Assembly (NCBI RefSeq): GCF_002865645.1
Contig: NW_020194631.1
Location: 434,001 to 498,000, forward strand
Origin: Hyaloscypha bicolor E
Lineage: Eukaryota > Ascomycota > Leotiomycetes > Helotiales > Hyaloscyphaceae
Length of the DNA stretch: 64,000 nucleotides
Reading direction: 5' to 3'
Shown here: in pieces, positions 47,574-60,816 of the stretch
Numbering within the stretch: the first letter of the stretch is position 1
Layout of the letters: each line of letters begins with the position of its first letter
Translations under genes and position numbers: made by a program
Notes under the pieces: generated by a model
The model's input: only the letters and a program-made list of their open reading frames with translations
Database searches by the model: none
What the model was told of the DNA's origin: nothing

Positions 47574-49783
47574 TACCCCAACTATTTAGAATAAGGTTTT
47601 CAAACTCGATTTGGTTTCTTTTATCTTATGTGCTCGAGTTTGAAAGCAGTATGCTTTGTGCTATTATAAATAGAAGGCAAAGTCATTGACTTCCGTTTAG
47701 CGGGTCCTGGACATATCGCAAAAAACACAGACTTTCTCTCGGGTAGGCTCGTTTAGCGAAATTCGCTGATGGAGTGTGCTGGTGGCATCCCCACTCCGGG
47801 CCAAGAGCTTCGATGATGCGAAAGCTGGAACATCGTGTGCTGGAATTTTCTCTCTGCGTCCGACGCCGCCGTGCAATCACTCCATCATGAAACAGCAGCA
47901 CGATTCGATCGCTTGCCCTAAACGGAAAGGCAAATTGACTCTACTTGCAGACGTACTTTTTGACGGCATCACTCGATCCAGAAGCTTTCCAGGCTCAGCC
48001 ATGGCTGCCTCGGCCGCCTTATCTTCCATTCAAGGTTCAGGAATCGGGATCCACAGATGTTTTTTTCACGGCAATGCATCAGCCATTAGCCCATATTCTC
48101 TCGTGGTTTCACGGAGCATCCATTTGCGGATGGGTACCAGGCGAAGTACCTCCGTACCTATGTACGAAGTCATTCATATCATAGGTTGGAAAGCATGTCG
48201 AAGGTGGTGGACTGCATTGAAGGTTCCTCATCCAAACTCAATGGAGGTTCGGCACAGTGAGCGGCTGCACATCCAGGCCCTTTGTTTAGCTTGGCTTATT
48301 GTGGACTCATGGGGGAGAACCGATTGAACAAGACTACTCCCTGCACGGCGAGTCAAGAAGGGGTCGTCCTCAACCCTGGAGAAAACGCCATGTGTCTGAA
48401 CCTTGGGGATCATTGAAATTGATGATCCCTTTCTGATACCGTGGTATTGCGGTTGTGGAACAGTATCACACCAAACCATCAACCCTGCGACTCATGCACA
48501 GCAATGTTCCAAACAAAAGTGGGTGTGTGGAGATAGGCAAGGATCTCCTGAAGTGTGAGCCTGCCATCAGTGCCATCACAGTCGTCCCCCTGTCTTTTCC
48601 CACGTGTCTGCGAACTGTGTCAGTGCGCTGGCAGACCGCCACGGCTTGTTGGGGCGGCATGGCGCCTCCGAAGCTCGAAGAAGGATTACTCGGCTCCACC
48701 TTCGAAAGGGCCTCCAAAGTCGCTGGCCACCACCTCTAAGTTGCTACTGGAACGAAGAGCCGGAGTCTTGGGAAGCGAGAAAGAGGGGTAACAAGAAGAA
48801 GTCCAGGCCGTCTTTCGGGATCTTAAAGAGCAGCAATCCTCGGGCCGTATGGTGGTCTCCGGCTCGTTCGTGCCGTTGTCAAAGACTTCTTTAGTGGCCG
48901 TTGGCGGGCCGCTACGCCATACAATGAGAATTAAATGGAGCGACCGCCACAGACAGGGTGTGAAAGCCAATGAGAGGCTCGTGTTGTTGGCTCTCTGGTC
49001 TGTGCCAGCCCGGAACTTCCGTGCCTCACCACATTTACCAAGGAATTCCCATAAGATGTTGTACACTTAGTTCACGCTATATCGGCGATGACGTCCAAGG
49101 AACTTGTGCGCAATCAACCTTAAAAGTGCAAAGACCCCCAAAAGGGACCTACTTCAGCAATGAACGTCTCTCGTCTGGTCACGCAAATGGCTCGGCAAAT
49201 TACCCCCTTTTCTGGGTTCGAAATGGCGCCACAACGCCTTTGCTCGTCGAATCGCTGGAAGAATTGACCAAGTTGAGGGCCAGCTGCTTGTCGAAAGACT
49301 TGCTTGGTGGGAAAGGAAAACCGGTGTACGAGTTTTCATGCTATTAACTCACAATTGTAGCAAAAGCCCTTGCCCCGCTCTTTGGACTTTGATAGCTCGA
49401 GTGCACGCAACCCACACCGGTTCCACCATAGCACTACAATCATGAGGAAAATTTATGCTGCGTTACCCACGGATCGACGATGGTCGAATGGTTCAAGACG
49501 GGGGCGTCAGGGATGGCCAAGTGAAGTGCCGGGCTGAAATGCACGTCTGCTGCTGTGTACCCTATGGCGTTCTGCGGTATCACCCTGCCCCCTCTCCCAC
49601 GAGAGGCGAGCTGATTGTGTAAGAAAGGGTTCCGCGGGCAGGGCTGGACGGAAACAATTACTGTTCTCAGCAATCAATAACTCTACAGAACCACATGTCA
49701 GATTACGTCGAAATCAGATACTTCCCCTCCCGACTGCCCATCTCGACTTGTCAGATAGACAACTGGGCAAATTACAAAATAAT

Positions 49784-49835
49784 CTCAATCAATCAATCAA
49801 TCAATCAACCAATCGAAATCGAAATCGAAATCAAA
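49784..49835 (+). repeat. Compound microsatellite (TCAA)n and (ATCGAA)n
   Basis: About six TCAA units (49784-49812) run directly into about three ATCGAA-like units (to about 49835), in non-coding DNA. Confidence 0.85.
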
Positions 49836-50523
49836 CAGCCGTCTGGTGGTCCAAGCACATCGCCAAAAGAAGAATGTGGGGGAATCCGACCCTGAGCGGC
49901 GTCCCATCACATGTAGTCCTCTTTCCATTCCCAGGGTAAGCTGCCTTGAAAAATTGGATCTCGAATTATTGCCAGCAGGGCTCGTGAAGCAGCCGGCAGG
50001 TGCCGAGTTCCACAAGTGGCATCGAAGAGGGGTATCACAGAGAACATCAGGAAGGCGGCAACGACGATTCTGCAACTAGGCTGGTCACGGTACACAACGT
50101 CTCCTCACATGAAAGCCCTCGGATGACTTCCCATTCGACACTACATCATCAACTCACCACCCCGCAAAATTGGAACCAGAGCCATTTCCTGGTGGTTTCC
50201 AGACGCGCAATAACCGCGCCATAAACGTCAGACATGCACAGCAACTATTACCAAATTCAACAAATTTGTCACCTTACACTCGTGCGTTATGGAAGATGTC
50301 GGATGCTTTATGCTATTGCTTTATGTTGATTGACGCAGCCTGCGAATTCGGAGGCTAGTCAATTACTCCACGCTCTCCATGCAACAGATTTCTTCCACAG
50401 ATTGGATCTCTATCCTTTGGCCGGCCATCCAAACCTCTAGGAACTCCGCATAAAACAATGTCTAAACCATCTGCCCCAGATTTGAAACTCCCTATGCGCG
50501 GGGGGTAACGAAAAAAAAGAGGA

Positions 50524-50536
50524 GGGGGGGGGGGGG
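50524..50536 (+). repeat. Run of 13 G residues
   Basis: A homopolymer of 13 Gs starts 12 nt after the prp43 stop codon, so the transcript would contain a C-run in its 3' untranslated region. The exact length may be uncertain because homopolymers are error-prone in sequencing. Confidence 0.8.
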
Positions 50537-50547
50537 ACACAGCAAGT

Positions 50548-52962
<2,415 letters not shown>

Positions 52963-53092
52963 GGTGTTGGGTGCTGACAAGGAGTGTTGATGTGTTTACT
53001 TCAAGGTTGTGACAAGGCTGAAGATTCTCCGCAGAACTTTTTTTATCTGCCTGCAATCAACAGGCGTTTGCGCTTAATCTTGATCACGTGCG

Positions 53093-53102
53093 TGGCCCTC
53101 GA
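53093..53102. promoter_or_regulatory. E-box ATCACGTGCG in the prp43/TAF10 promoter
   Basis: The core TCACGTGC matches those upstream of RPL26 and Arp3. It is placed 131 nt from the prp43 start and 47 nt from the TAF10 start, in their shared promoter. Regulatory function is inferred. Confidence 0.5.
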
Positions 53103-53148
53103 CATCAACCGCTTCTCCACCATCATATCAGAACATTCAACATCCATC

Positions 53149-53777
53149 ATGGCGAACGCAGACTCTCCTGATCCCTCGAAGGATCTCCTTCCAGTCGATA
53201 AGAACGATGAAGAGGTCGATCCTCTTGCGCCGGCTCCCGAACCAAAGCTTCCGACGCGAAAGGATGCGTCGCTGAAGGAGTTCCTTGCTAAGATGGATGA
53301 CTATGCCCCAATAGTAAGTGAGCCCATTTCATGCACGATGTTCATTTTAACCTGGTGTAAAAGATTCCCGATGCTGTTACCAACTACTACCTTACAAAAG
53401 CCGGTCTTCCTCCACCGCCTCAAACCGACCCACGCCTGGCTCGCCTTCTTGCGCTCGCTACTCAAAAGTTCATCGCAGACATTGCTGCGGATGCTTACCA
53501 ATATTCTCGGATTCGGTCTTCAAACTCTTCTAATGCCAACAATCCGATGGGCAATCTAGGAGCTGCTGCAGGCTTTCCCGTGCCCGGCCAACCTGCGGCA
53601 GCGCCTGGTAGTAAGGAACAGCAAGGCAGAGGTGGGCCTTTGGGTATTCAACGTCCAGGTTATGGTGGTGGTGGTCAAGGTGGTAGCCAGAACCGGACCG
53701 TCCTGACGATGGAGGATTTGGGAATGGCAGTTGGGGAGTACGGAGTCAACGTCAAAAGAGGCGAATTCTACAGATGA
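53149..53777 (+). CDS. taf10: TFIID/SAGA subunit TAF10
   Basis: TAF10 is a histone-fold subunit shared by the TFIID and SAGA complexes. Exons 53149-53313 and 53364-53777 give 192 aa. The acidic N-terminus leads to [30 protein letters not shown] (the bar marks the intron), then [20 protein letters not shown], which are the conserved TAF10 histone-fold helices. A Gly/Pro-rich linker (about 100-165) precedes the last conserved helix [20 protein letters not shown]. The C-terminal KRGEFYR matches fungal TAF10. The intron is 50 nt and ends AAAAG. Confidence 0.95.
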
Positions 53778-54230
53778 GGAGTTTAGACATGCGATTTGGC
53801 TTTGGGAGAGATAAATTGGGCAACCTGATATGGGTGGCGTTTCTCAGACAATAAGGCGTTAAGGAAGGCATTGGTATGGTGTCGCTGAAGCCTGCCATTT
53901 GGGCGTGATTTGTCAGTCAATGACTGAGGACTCTTCGGACGGCGGCACAACAAATGAATTGGGATATCTCCATGCCATGTCGCAGATAATTACTTGTGAC
54001 TTCTTTTGACTGCTTGTAGTTTTCCATGACCCTTTCCCTCACAAGATATGGCTGGTGGACCCTCGACAGACATGAAGCCATAATCGGCTCCTTCCCCTCC
54101 AGTGTGGCATGTAGGAATCTCATGCCTCGTAATATACAATACACTTTAAGCCATTTATGATACGCCCAAAATCCCATTGACAATTCTGTACTTCCTTTAC
54201 AACGCCATCGCCAAACGTAAATCGTCTGAT
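53778..54230. other. Convergent 3' intergenic region
   Basis: This gap lies between the stops of TAF10 (+) and uS19m (-). No coding signal was found. Confidence 0.5.
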
Positions 54231-54672
54231 CTATTTGTTCTTGCTTTGCTTGTATGAGAATGGTTTTCTCGTCCTAGATACCAGTTATAACCCAATTCTT
54301 CCTATTGTAGTTCAGGAAGGTCTTGCGGTGAGAATTCCCCTAGCTTATGCCCGACCATGTCTTCTGTTATCTCGACATCGACGTAGTTTTTCCCGTTGTG
54401 TACCTGAAAAACCAGTCCCACAAAGTTCGGCAGAATAGTCGCTGATCGGGCTTGAGTCATTATAGGTGGGACTTTCTGGCCTGGGGCAACTCGTTGAATT
54501 GGGAGTCTGGGAGGTGGGTAAGAAGGTGAATGCTGTCTGGAGCGTCTGAGTGTCTTACGGTACAATATTTGGTCCTATTAATGGTCAGCAGTTGATTTAG
54601 AGGGGGCGAATCGGCGGATATCACCATACCTTTCCAGACTGAGCGCGCAAGAAGCGCTCGTGTGGGAAACAT
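54231..54672 (-). CDS. RSM19: Mitochondrial ribosomal protein S19 (uS19m)
   Basis: This is the small-subunit mitochondrial ribosomal protein uS19. Four exons: 54672-54630, 54574-54559 (a 16-nt microexon), 54506-54327 and 54273-54231. They sum to 282 nt for 93 aa, exactly the family size. The reading is [15 protein letters not shown], then PNIVP from the microexon, then [35 protein letters not shown] and [15 protein letters not shown], with the tail [13 protein letters not shown]. The last intron must begin GC (GCAAGACC, ending CTAG), because no GT donor restores the conserved tail. The gene is easy to miss, since an unspliced reading stops early. It is divergent from MRE11 (299 nt between starts). 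Confidence 0.93.
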
Positions 54673-54971
54673 TGTCCAGTCAAACCTTAGGGTCAATGTT
54701 GAATCTCGTCGTCCGAAGATGCCTCAAAATTTCCCTAGCTCGCTAAATTTACAGGGGCTGGAATTGATAAACGCGCTAAATTTACCTCGCGTCTCCCCAA
54801 GGCTGCGAACATAAAAGGAAGATCACCACCGCGAACCACCAAACTTCAAAAAATTATTTCAGACCATCCCCCCTCCCAACAACCATTTTCCACCTTCTAT
54901 CGAGACCCGTAATCAGAAAGAATATTTGAGGATGCTGTGTGGCACGCCGCTTTAGACATCAAGATATCAAG

Positions 54972-57228
54972 ATGCCTTCCGGTTCGTTTGCTCTTTGCAC
55001 CTCACCCTCCTCTGCTAACCATTCTTCAGCCGCGGATACGATTCGTATCCTCGTTGCCACTGACAGTCATGTGGGATATGAAGAGCGAGATCCTATCCGT
55101 AAGGACGATAGCTGGCGAAGCTTCGACGAAGTAATGCAGTTAGCACGAACTCAAGATGCACGGCCTCCCCATATCTGATGGAATACCCTCTGATAATTTA
55201 TAGGTGGACATGGTGCTCTTAGCTGGGGATTTATTCCATGACAACAAACCTTCTCGAAAATCAATGTACCAAGTCATGCGATCACTTCGACAGAACTGCC
55301 TGGGAGAAAAGCCTTGTGAACTGCAGTTAATGTGCGATGCCAACGACATTTTCGATGGCGCTTTCACTCACGTCAATTACGAAGATCCTGACATCAATGT
55401 TGCTATACCCGTATTTTCGATCCACGGCAACCATGATGACCCCTCTGGAGATGGCCACTACTGTTCTTTGGACCTCCTGCAAGTCTCAGGGCTCCTAAAT
55501 TACTTCGGCCGTATCGCTCAGAATGACAAGATCGAGATTAAGCCAGTTCTGCTGCAGAAGGGGTCAACAAAGCTCGCTCTGTATGGACTAAGCAATGTCA
55601 GAGACGAACGATTATTCAGAACCTTCCGGGAAGGCAACGTGAAGTTCTTCACGCCCCGTGTGCAGCAAAAGGATTGGTACAATATTATGGCTGTTCATCA
55701 AAACCACCACGCCCACAGCGATACGAACTACCTCCCAGAAAATTTCCTACCCGATTTCTTAGATCTGGTAGTTTGGGGCCACGAGCACGAATGCATTATC
55801 GACCCATATGAAAACCAAGAAATGGGGTTTCATGTTATGCAACCTGGATCATCCGTAGCTACTTCTTTGGTTCCCGGAGAAGCTGTTGCCAAGCATGTTG
55901 CGATCCTTAATATTACTGGCAGGGAGTTGAAGGTGGAAAAATTCCGAATCAAGTCGGTCCGGCCTTTTATCACAAAAGAATTGGTGCTCTCTACCGATCC
56001 TCGCTTCAAAGGACTTGCCAAACTCAAGGATAACAGAAACAAGTTGGGCATGAAGTTGCAGGATGTTGTTGAAGAGCTCATACAAGAGGTAACGGATGAG
56101 TGGCTGGCAATTCAGGATGAAGATATTGCACCCGAAGACATTCCACTTCCGCTTATTCGACTGAAGATCGAGTATTCAGCACCAGACGGAGGCAAATTCG
56201 ATGTCGAAAATCCACAGAGGTTCTCAAATCGTTTCGTTGGCAAGGTCGCAAATTGCAGTGACGTTGTCCAGTTCTATCGAAAGAAGACCGGTGGCAGTAA
56301 GTGTCTGAACCTTTATAGTATGATGACCTACTAATAGTGGTTAGAGAGAGATGGGGCCAAAAATGACATGCCAGAAGAATCCGTCCTAGCTGCCATGGAG
56401 CAGATGGACACCATTAAAGTCGAGAAACTCGTTCACGACTTCCTGACTGCTCAATCTCTCAAGATTCTTCCCCAAGAGCCCTTCGGAGATGCGGTTACTC
56501 AATTTGTAGATAAGCAAGACAAGCTTGCCATGGAGACGTTCGTCGACGAAAACTTGGCGGTTCAAGTCAAGCAATTGCTATTGGCGAATGAAGATTCAGA
56601 TGAAGAACTTGAATCTAATATGGATCGTATTCGTACGCAGCAGGAGGAGCTCTTTAAGGCCGGTGTTCTGAAGCGGAAGTCGAAGAACAAAAAGCTTAGG
56701 CCTCGCCCCCAAACCTGGGACTCTGATGAGGACGGACCGTGGGAAAATCAGCCGGGTGCTGTTGAGCTTAGTGGAGCTGAGGAAGACGAAGAAGATGCAC
56801 CTGCTGGTCGGCGCAAGAAGGTTAGCTCTCTCCTGAGTGACGACGATGACGTATCAGTGGTCTCCGGGACGACAAAGAAGACAGCAACCAAGAAGGCCCC
56901 TGCAAAGAAGGCTCCTCCTAAGCCGAGAGCACCAGCAAAAGCCAAGGCTCCGGCAAAGGCTCCAGCAGCGAGAGGACGCAAGAAGGCCGTTACAGAACCG
57001 AGTGATGATGAAGATAATGACTCTGATGTTATTATGATGGACGAAGCACCGGCACCTGCCAAGTCGCAGCCAAAGAGAGCTGCTGCTGCTGCAAAGGGCC
57101 GACAGACACAGACGCAGACGCAGCTCAACTTCTCGCAGCAGCCAAAGGCTTCGACGGCGAGAGAACTGAGTGACGACGAGATTTCTGATGATGATGATGC
57201 GTTCGAGCCAATGAGTAAGAAGAGATAA
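54972..57228 (+). CDS. mre11: Double-strand-break repair nuclease Mre11
   Basis: Mre11 is the nuclease core of the Mre11-Rad50-Nbs1 complex (DNA end resection, checkpoint and telomere roles). Exons 54972-54981 (10 nt), 55030-55157, 55204-56296 and 56345-57228 give 704 aa. Phosphoesterase motifs: ATDSHVGY (Asp15, His17), [14 protein letters not shown] (Asp55), GNHDD (121-125), VHQNHHAH and WGHEHEC (His239, His241). A capping domain and coiled linker follow. The C-terminal tail is acidic and Lys/Ala/Pro-rich, with [24 protein letters not shown] DNA-binding repeats and a TQTQTQLNF segment. Intron 1 has an atypical GTTCGT donor. Intron 2 (55158-55203, 46 nt) must use a GC donor to join LARTQD to VDMVLLAG. 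Confidence 0.95.
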
Positions 57229-58105
57229 TGGGTTGCTTTGGAGTTGCACTGGAGATATCAACTGGCATTGGTTTGGGGAGAGATGGCGTTAAGGAGATAA
57301 ATTTATTTGAGCGCAGGTTATTGTGAATATGGGGCCTCATTACGAAATTTGCATAGCGAAGAAGGCGCTTCCTAGGCATAGCACTAATTGCACACAAAGA
57401 AATATTTTATGACCATTCCTGCTCTCATATTCGTGTTCCATCTCAGTCCCTTGTTTTCTGGCATCAGGTATCTGAGGTGACGAAAAGCTATGAAGAGTCA
57501 GCTGCAACACTTTATTCTGTAAATAAACTCCTCTCACCAAACGGGTGAGAGTAGAGTAATCTCATTGTCCCAGGAAAAGTTGGAACATTGTATTGTATGA
57601 AGCTACGATAGGTAAGCAACTCTTCTTCCTGAGATTCACGCTCAAAATTCCAGACACTGTCAATGTAAGATTACCAGAAGTGGTTGGGACAGTGAGTGGA
57701 TGTGCAATAAAAGCAATGTACCAGATAATCATGGCCAACTCCACCGTGCAAAATTCCAATGTACGCAGGTCCTTCCGGACTTGAAGGGACATGCAGCGTA
57801 AAGTTTGGTTTCCGAGATTCAGCTTTCCACGCAAGACAGAATCAATGTGCCATAGTCCACTCGTACATTGAAGAGAAGAATAACTAGAGACTTCACCTTC
57901 CCGCAGCAACATCATGTCCAGTTTGGCATGTGTAGTGCGACAGAGGAGTACGAATAATAAATTGGCTAGTCACGAAAAGTGCAGAGTTAAGAGGGGAAAT
58001 ATCCTTCCATTTTACCCTACCCAAACAACACTTCTAAGATATCTACCGGAACTCCTCTCCCAAAGCGCTCAATTTTCGTATTTCCTTCCCATCCTGCCAT
58101 CCTCT
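57229..58105. other. Convergent 3' intergenic region
   Basis: This is 877 nt between the stop codons of mre11 (+) and the alanine aminotransferase gene (-). Short frames only, none credible. Confidence 0.5.
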
Positions 58106-59676
58106 TCATCTAAACTCCTCCATAAAATCCTTGTGGAACTTCGTGATTCTACCCACCCACTCGGTACCTGGAGCGAGGAACGTGGTTCTGAAATGCAGAG
58201 TGTTTTCCTTCTGGCCGAAACCAGCGCCGGGGACGACGCACACTCCGGTGGCGTCCAGGAGGCGGAAGGCGTAGAATTCGTCGGGGGAGCGGCCTTCTTT
58301 CTTGGCTGCTTCGACGGCCTTTGCAGGGAGGTTGATGGTGGGGAAGAGGTACATGGAGCCCTGGGATGAGTTAAAAAAACAGATAATCATAGCAGAAGAT
58401 TTAAACAGAAAGTACGTACCTGGGGAACCTGGCACTCCACACCCTCCATCTCCTGAAAAGCTTCATAAAGAGCAGTAGCTCTCTTCTTCAGACCGCTGAA
58501 AATGCCATCCCATTCCTGCTTGTAAAGCGGGTAGCTAGGCTGACCTTCCTTTGGTGGGTTGACCATCAGCTCTACCAAACATTGTCCAATAACAGGAGCG
58601 CAAAGGCTGATCGACACGAACTTGTAGATCTGCTCCACGACTTCTGGGTCAAAGCCAACTAGCTCAAAATATCCACCTCGGTGTCCGCACTCGCCAACCA
58701 TGCCTTTCGATACACTGTGCAGCGACGCAAGTTCGACGTACTTGTACTTCTCAGGATCTTCCTTTTGCAGATTCCGCAGGACGCCCTTGAAGCTGTGGAA
58801 TTTTCCGATGAAGACGTTGGTTTGGTAGACTTCATCGGCCATGACTACGAGCTTCTCTTGAGCTGCAAACTCGATGACGGCCTTGACATCTTCCTCGGCG
58901 AGACTTGCACCGGTTGGGTTTCCGGGGTTGATTATGACGATTGCTCGGACGTCTGTTCCTTCTGCTACAGCTTTCTTGTACGCCGTCTTGATGGCTTCGA
59001 GATCTGTTCCCCAGCCTTTCGACTCGTCGAGGTAGTAGGGGACGCATTTTGCGTCGAGAACTGCGAGGGAGGCGGTGTAGAGTGGGTATTGTGGAATAGG
59101 GACAAGCACGCCAGTGTTTGGTGAGGAGCAGATAACGTGCAAGAGGGTATTGACCCCAGAAGAGGCGCCAGCAGAGAGGTAGATATCTTTGGGGTCGGAC
59201 GGGTGGCCATCTCGTTCTGATTATCATGGTCAGATTGGCGCCATAATTTTGAGACCGGAAGCTTTACCTTCAATGAACCTTGCAACGCTATCCTTGATTC
59301 CCACTGCGCCAGGACTGGCACTGTATGCACCAACAGATCCAATAGTCTTTAGCAGCCACCTCGCCCTCTCAAGAACATCACTCTTGTATCCCAATTGGTT
59401 CAACAGAACATCCTCATGTTCCAACAACGGCGGGTACTCAAGCAAGCTCAATACCTGGCGGAAGAATGTTATCGGCTTCTGATCCAATTGCTGGGGGTTT
59501 CCAATGTTCGCAGAGATGATTTTTTCGAATGGGAGGCCAGCGTTGCCTTTTGCAAGCTTCGCTCTGTACTCCTCCGACCGAACAGCAAGCTCTCCTCTTA
59601 CTGCATACTTGGCTTCCTTGACGTGGGGGTTAATGTTGTTAATGTTCAGACTGCGAAGGTGGGAGGTGGAAGACAT
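58106..59676 (-). CDS. ALT1: Alanine aminotransferase
   Basis: This PLP enzyme interconverts alanine + 2-oxoglutarate and pyruvate + glutamate. Exons 59676-59268, 59216-58420 and 58360-58106 give 486 aa. Motifs: KYAVRGELAVRSEEY and IISANIGNPQQLDQKPITFF near the N-terminus, DIYLSAGASSGV (cofactor phosphate region), NPGNPTG (233-239) and VVMADEVYQTNVF (Asp-Glu that contact the PLP ring). Lys307 in SLHSVSKGMVGECGHRGGYF forms the Schiff base. The C-terminus has an Arg in LHFRTTFLAPGTEW. The N-terminus is short with no clear mitochondrial presequence, so a cytosolic form is likely from this start. Confidence 0.95.
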
Positions 59677-60816
59677 CGTGCGATGTTGGGTCGACAACAA
59701 TCCAGCAGAAAATGGTAATGAATGTTGGAGATTATCTGTGTATAATATCTGTTAGGGATCGGACCACGAAGGGAAAAAAATTCACTAGAAATGCGGTATA
59801 TAAATCTCTGATGGAGAAAAGAAGGAGAGAAAACAGCACATATCGCATGACCCCGCCAGGCTCTGCAAGGCTGGAGACCGGATCAGGCCGACACCGGCTG
59901 TGCCTGTCCCTTTTTCTCCGCTGCCGTGAAATATCTCCGCGTCAGTTCTGCACCACATTATACATACCTGAAGTTCGCGACGCCCACGCTCTGGAAAAGC
60001 AATATGTCGTGGAGCAGGCAGCGAGGGATTTGGAGTGATGTGTGAGGTTTTGAGCAATTCGTGCCGTGCCATTGGCACATAATGTCGCATTGGAGAGGGC
60101 CATTAGCGGTGACTGGTACTCGTATCGGCTAGAACCTGTCAGGGTATTTAGCATGCGCTGGCCCGGACCGGTTTGCTCGCTGCGGGCGTTATCTTCGAAG
60201 CATCTTCGTGCTCTTGGAGATTCAATTGAGGGGAGTGGAAGGCGACCACCAGCTCGAGACGCAATCGAATAGTTCGTGGGGGATCTTTCCTAGGGCAGAT
60301 ACTAGTACGCCAAGGGAAGAAGGGCAGAAGGGGAGAAGCCGCAATGGCTGGCTGGAGAAGTGGGACGTGGAGATGTGTGCCGTGTTGAGAAATTAAAAAA
60401 ATGTCCCGCCGATAAGCAGCGATAAGCATACGAGGTTACTACTCCGTAAAAGGAGGCTGGGCGTTCTGGGCTGGTCAGGGCTCGCTTAGGCGTCTGTGTG
60501 AACAGCAAGAGTGAAGGCCCGATTCGGGAAACCTACTTCTCAGCGGACCCCAATGCTGTCTGTGCCAAAGATGCTCAGAGAACTGAGAGGCCTCTCACCT
60601 GCATGTAAGGCCTTACCACATCAGCCAGTTGACATTCTCCAAGTTGAATGTTCAGGGTTTCTGGGACAATGATACATACTAATCTCAAGACCTTGAAAGG
60701 AGAGTCGAGGAGCCAGATGGGATGAGAGATGTAGATATTTATATCCGCGTTTTGGCTACCAAATATAATGCCGACATCAACGCACCGTAAATATAGAGTC
60801 TGGACATCAAGTCACA
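59677..60816. other. Intergenic region
   Basis: This 1.1-kb stretch lies upstream of the aminotransferase gene and downstream of the seven-TM gene. No credible coding frame; promoter and 3' untranslated sequence expected. Confidence 0.5.

Larger units (their letters stand above)
46886..50547. other. 3.7-kb gene-poor region with a MITE-like element
   Basis: No supportable gene is present. The interval holds the 253-bp TA-flanked inverted-repeat element at 47321-47573 in an AT-rich patch (about 47280-47660), a TCAA/ATCGAA microsatellite and a poly-G tract. The 183-codon frame at 47776-48327 (+) has no recognisable domain. Confidence 0.5.
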
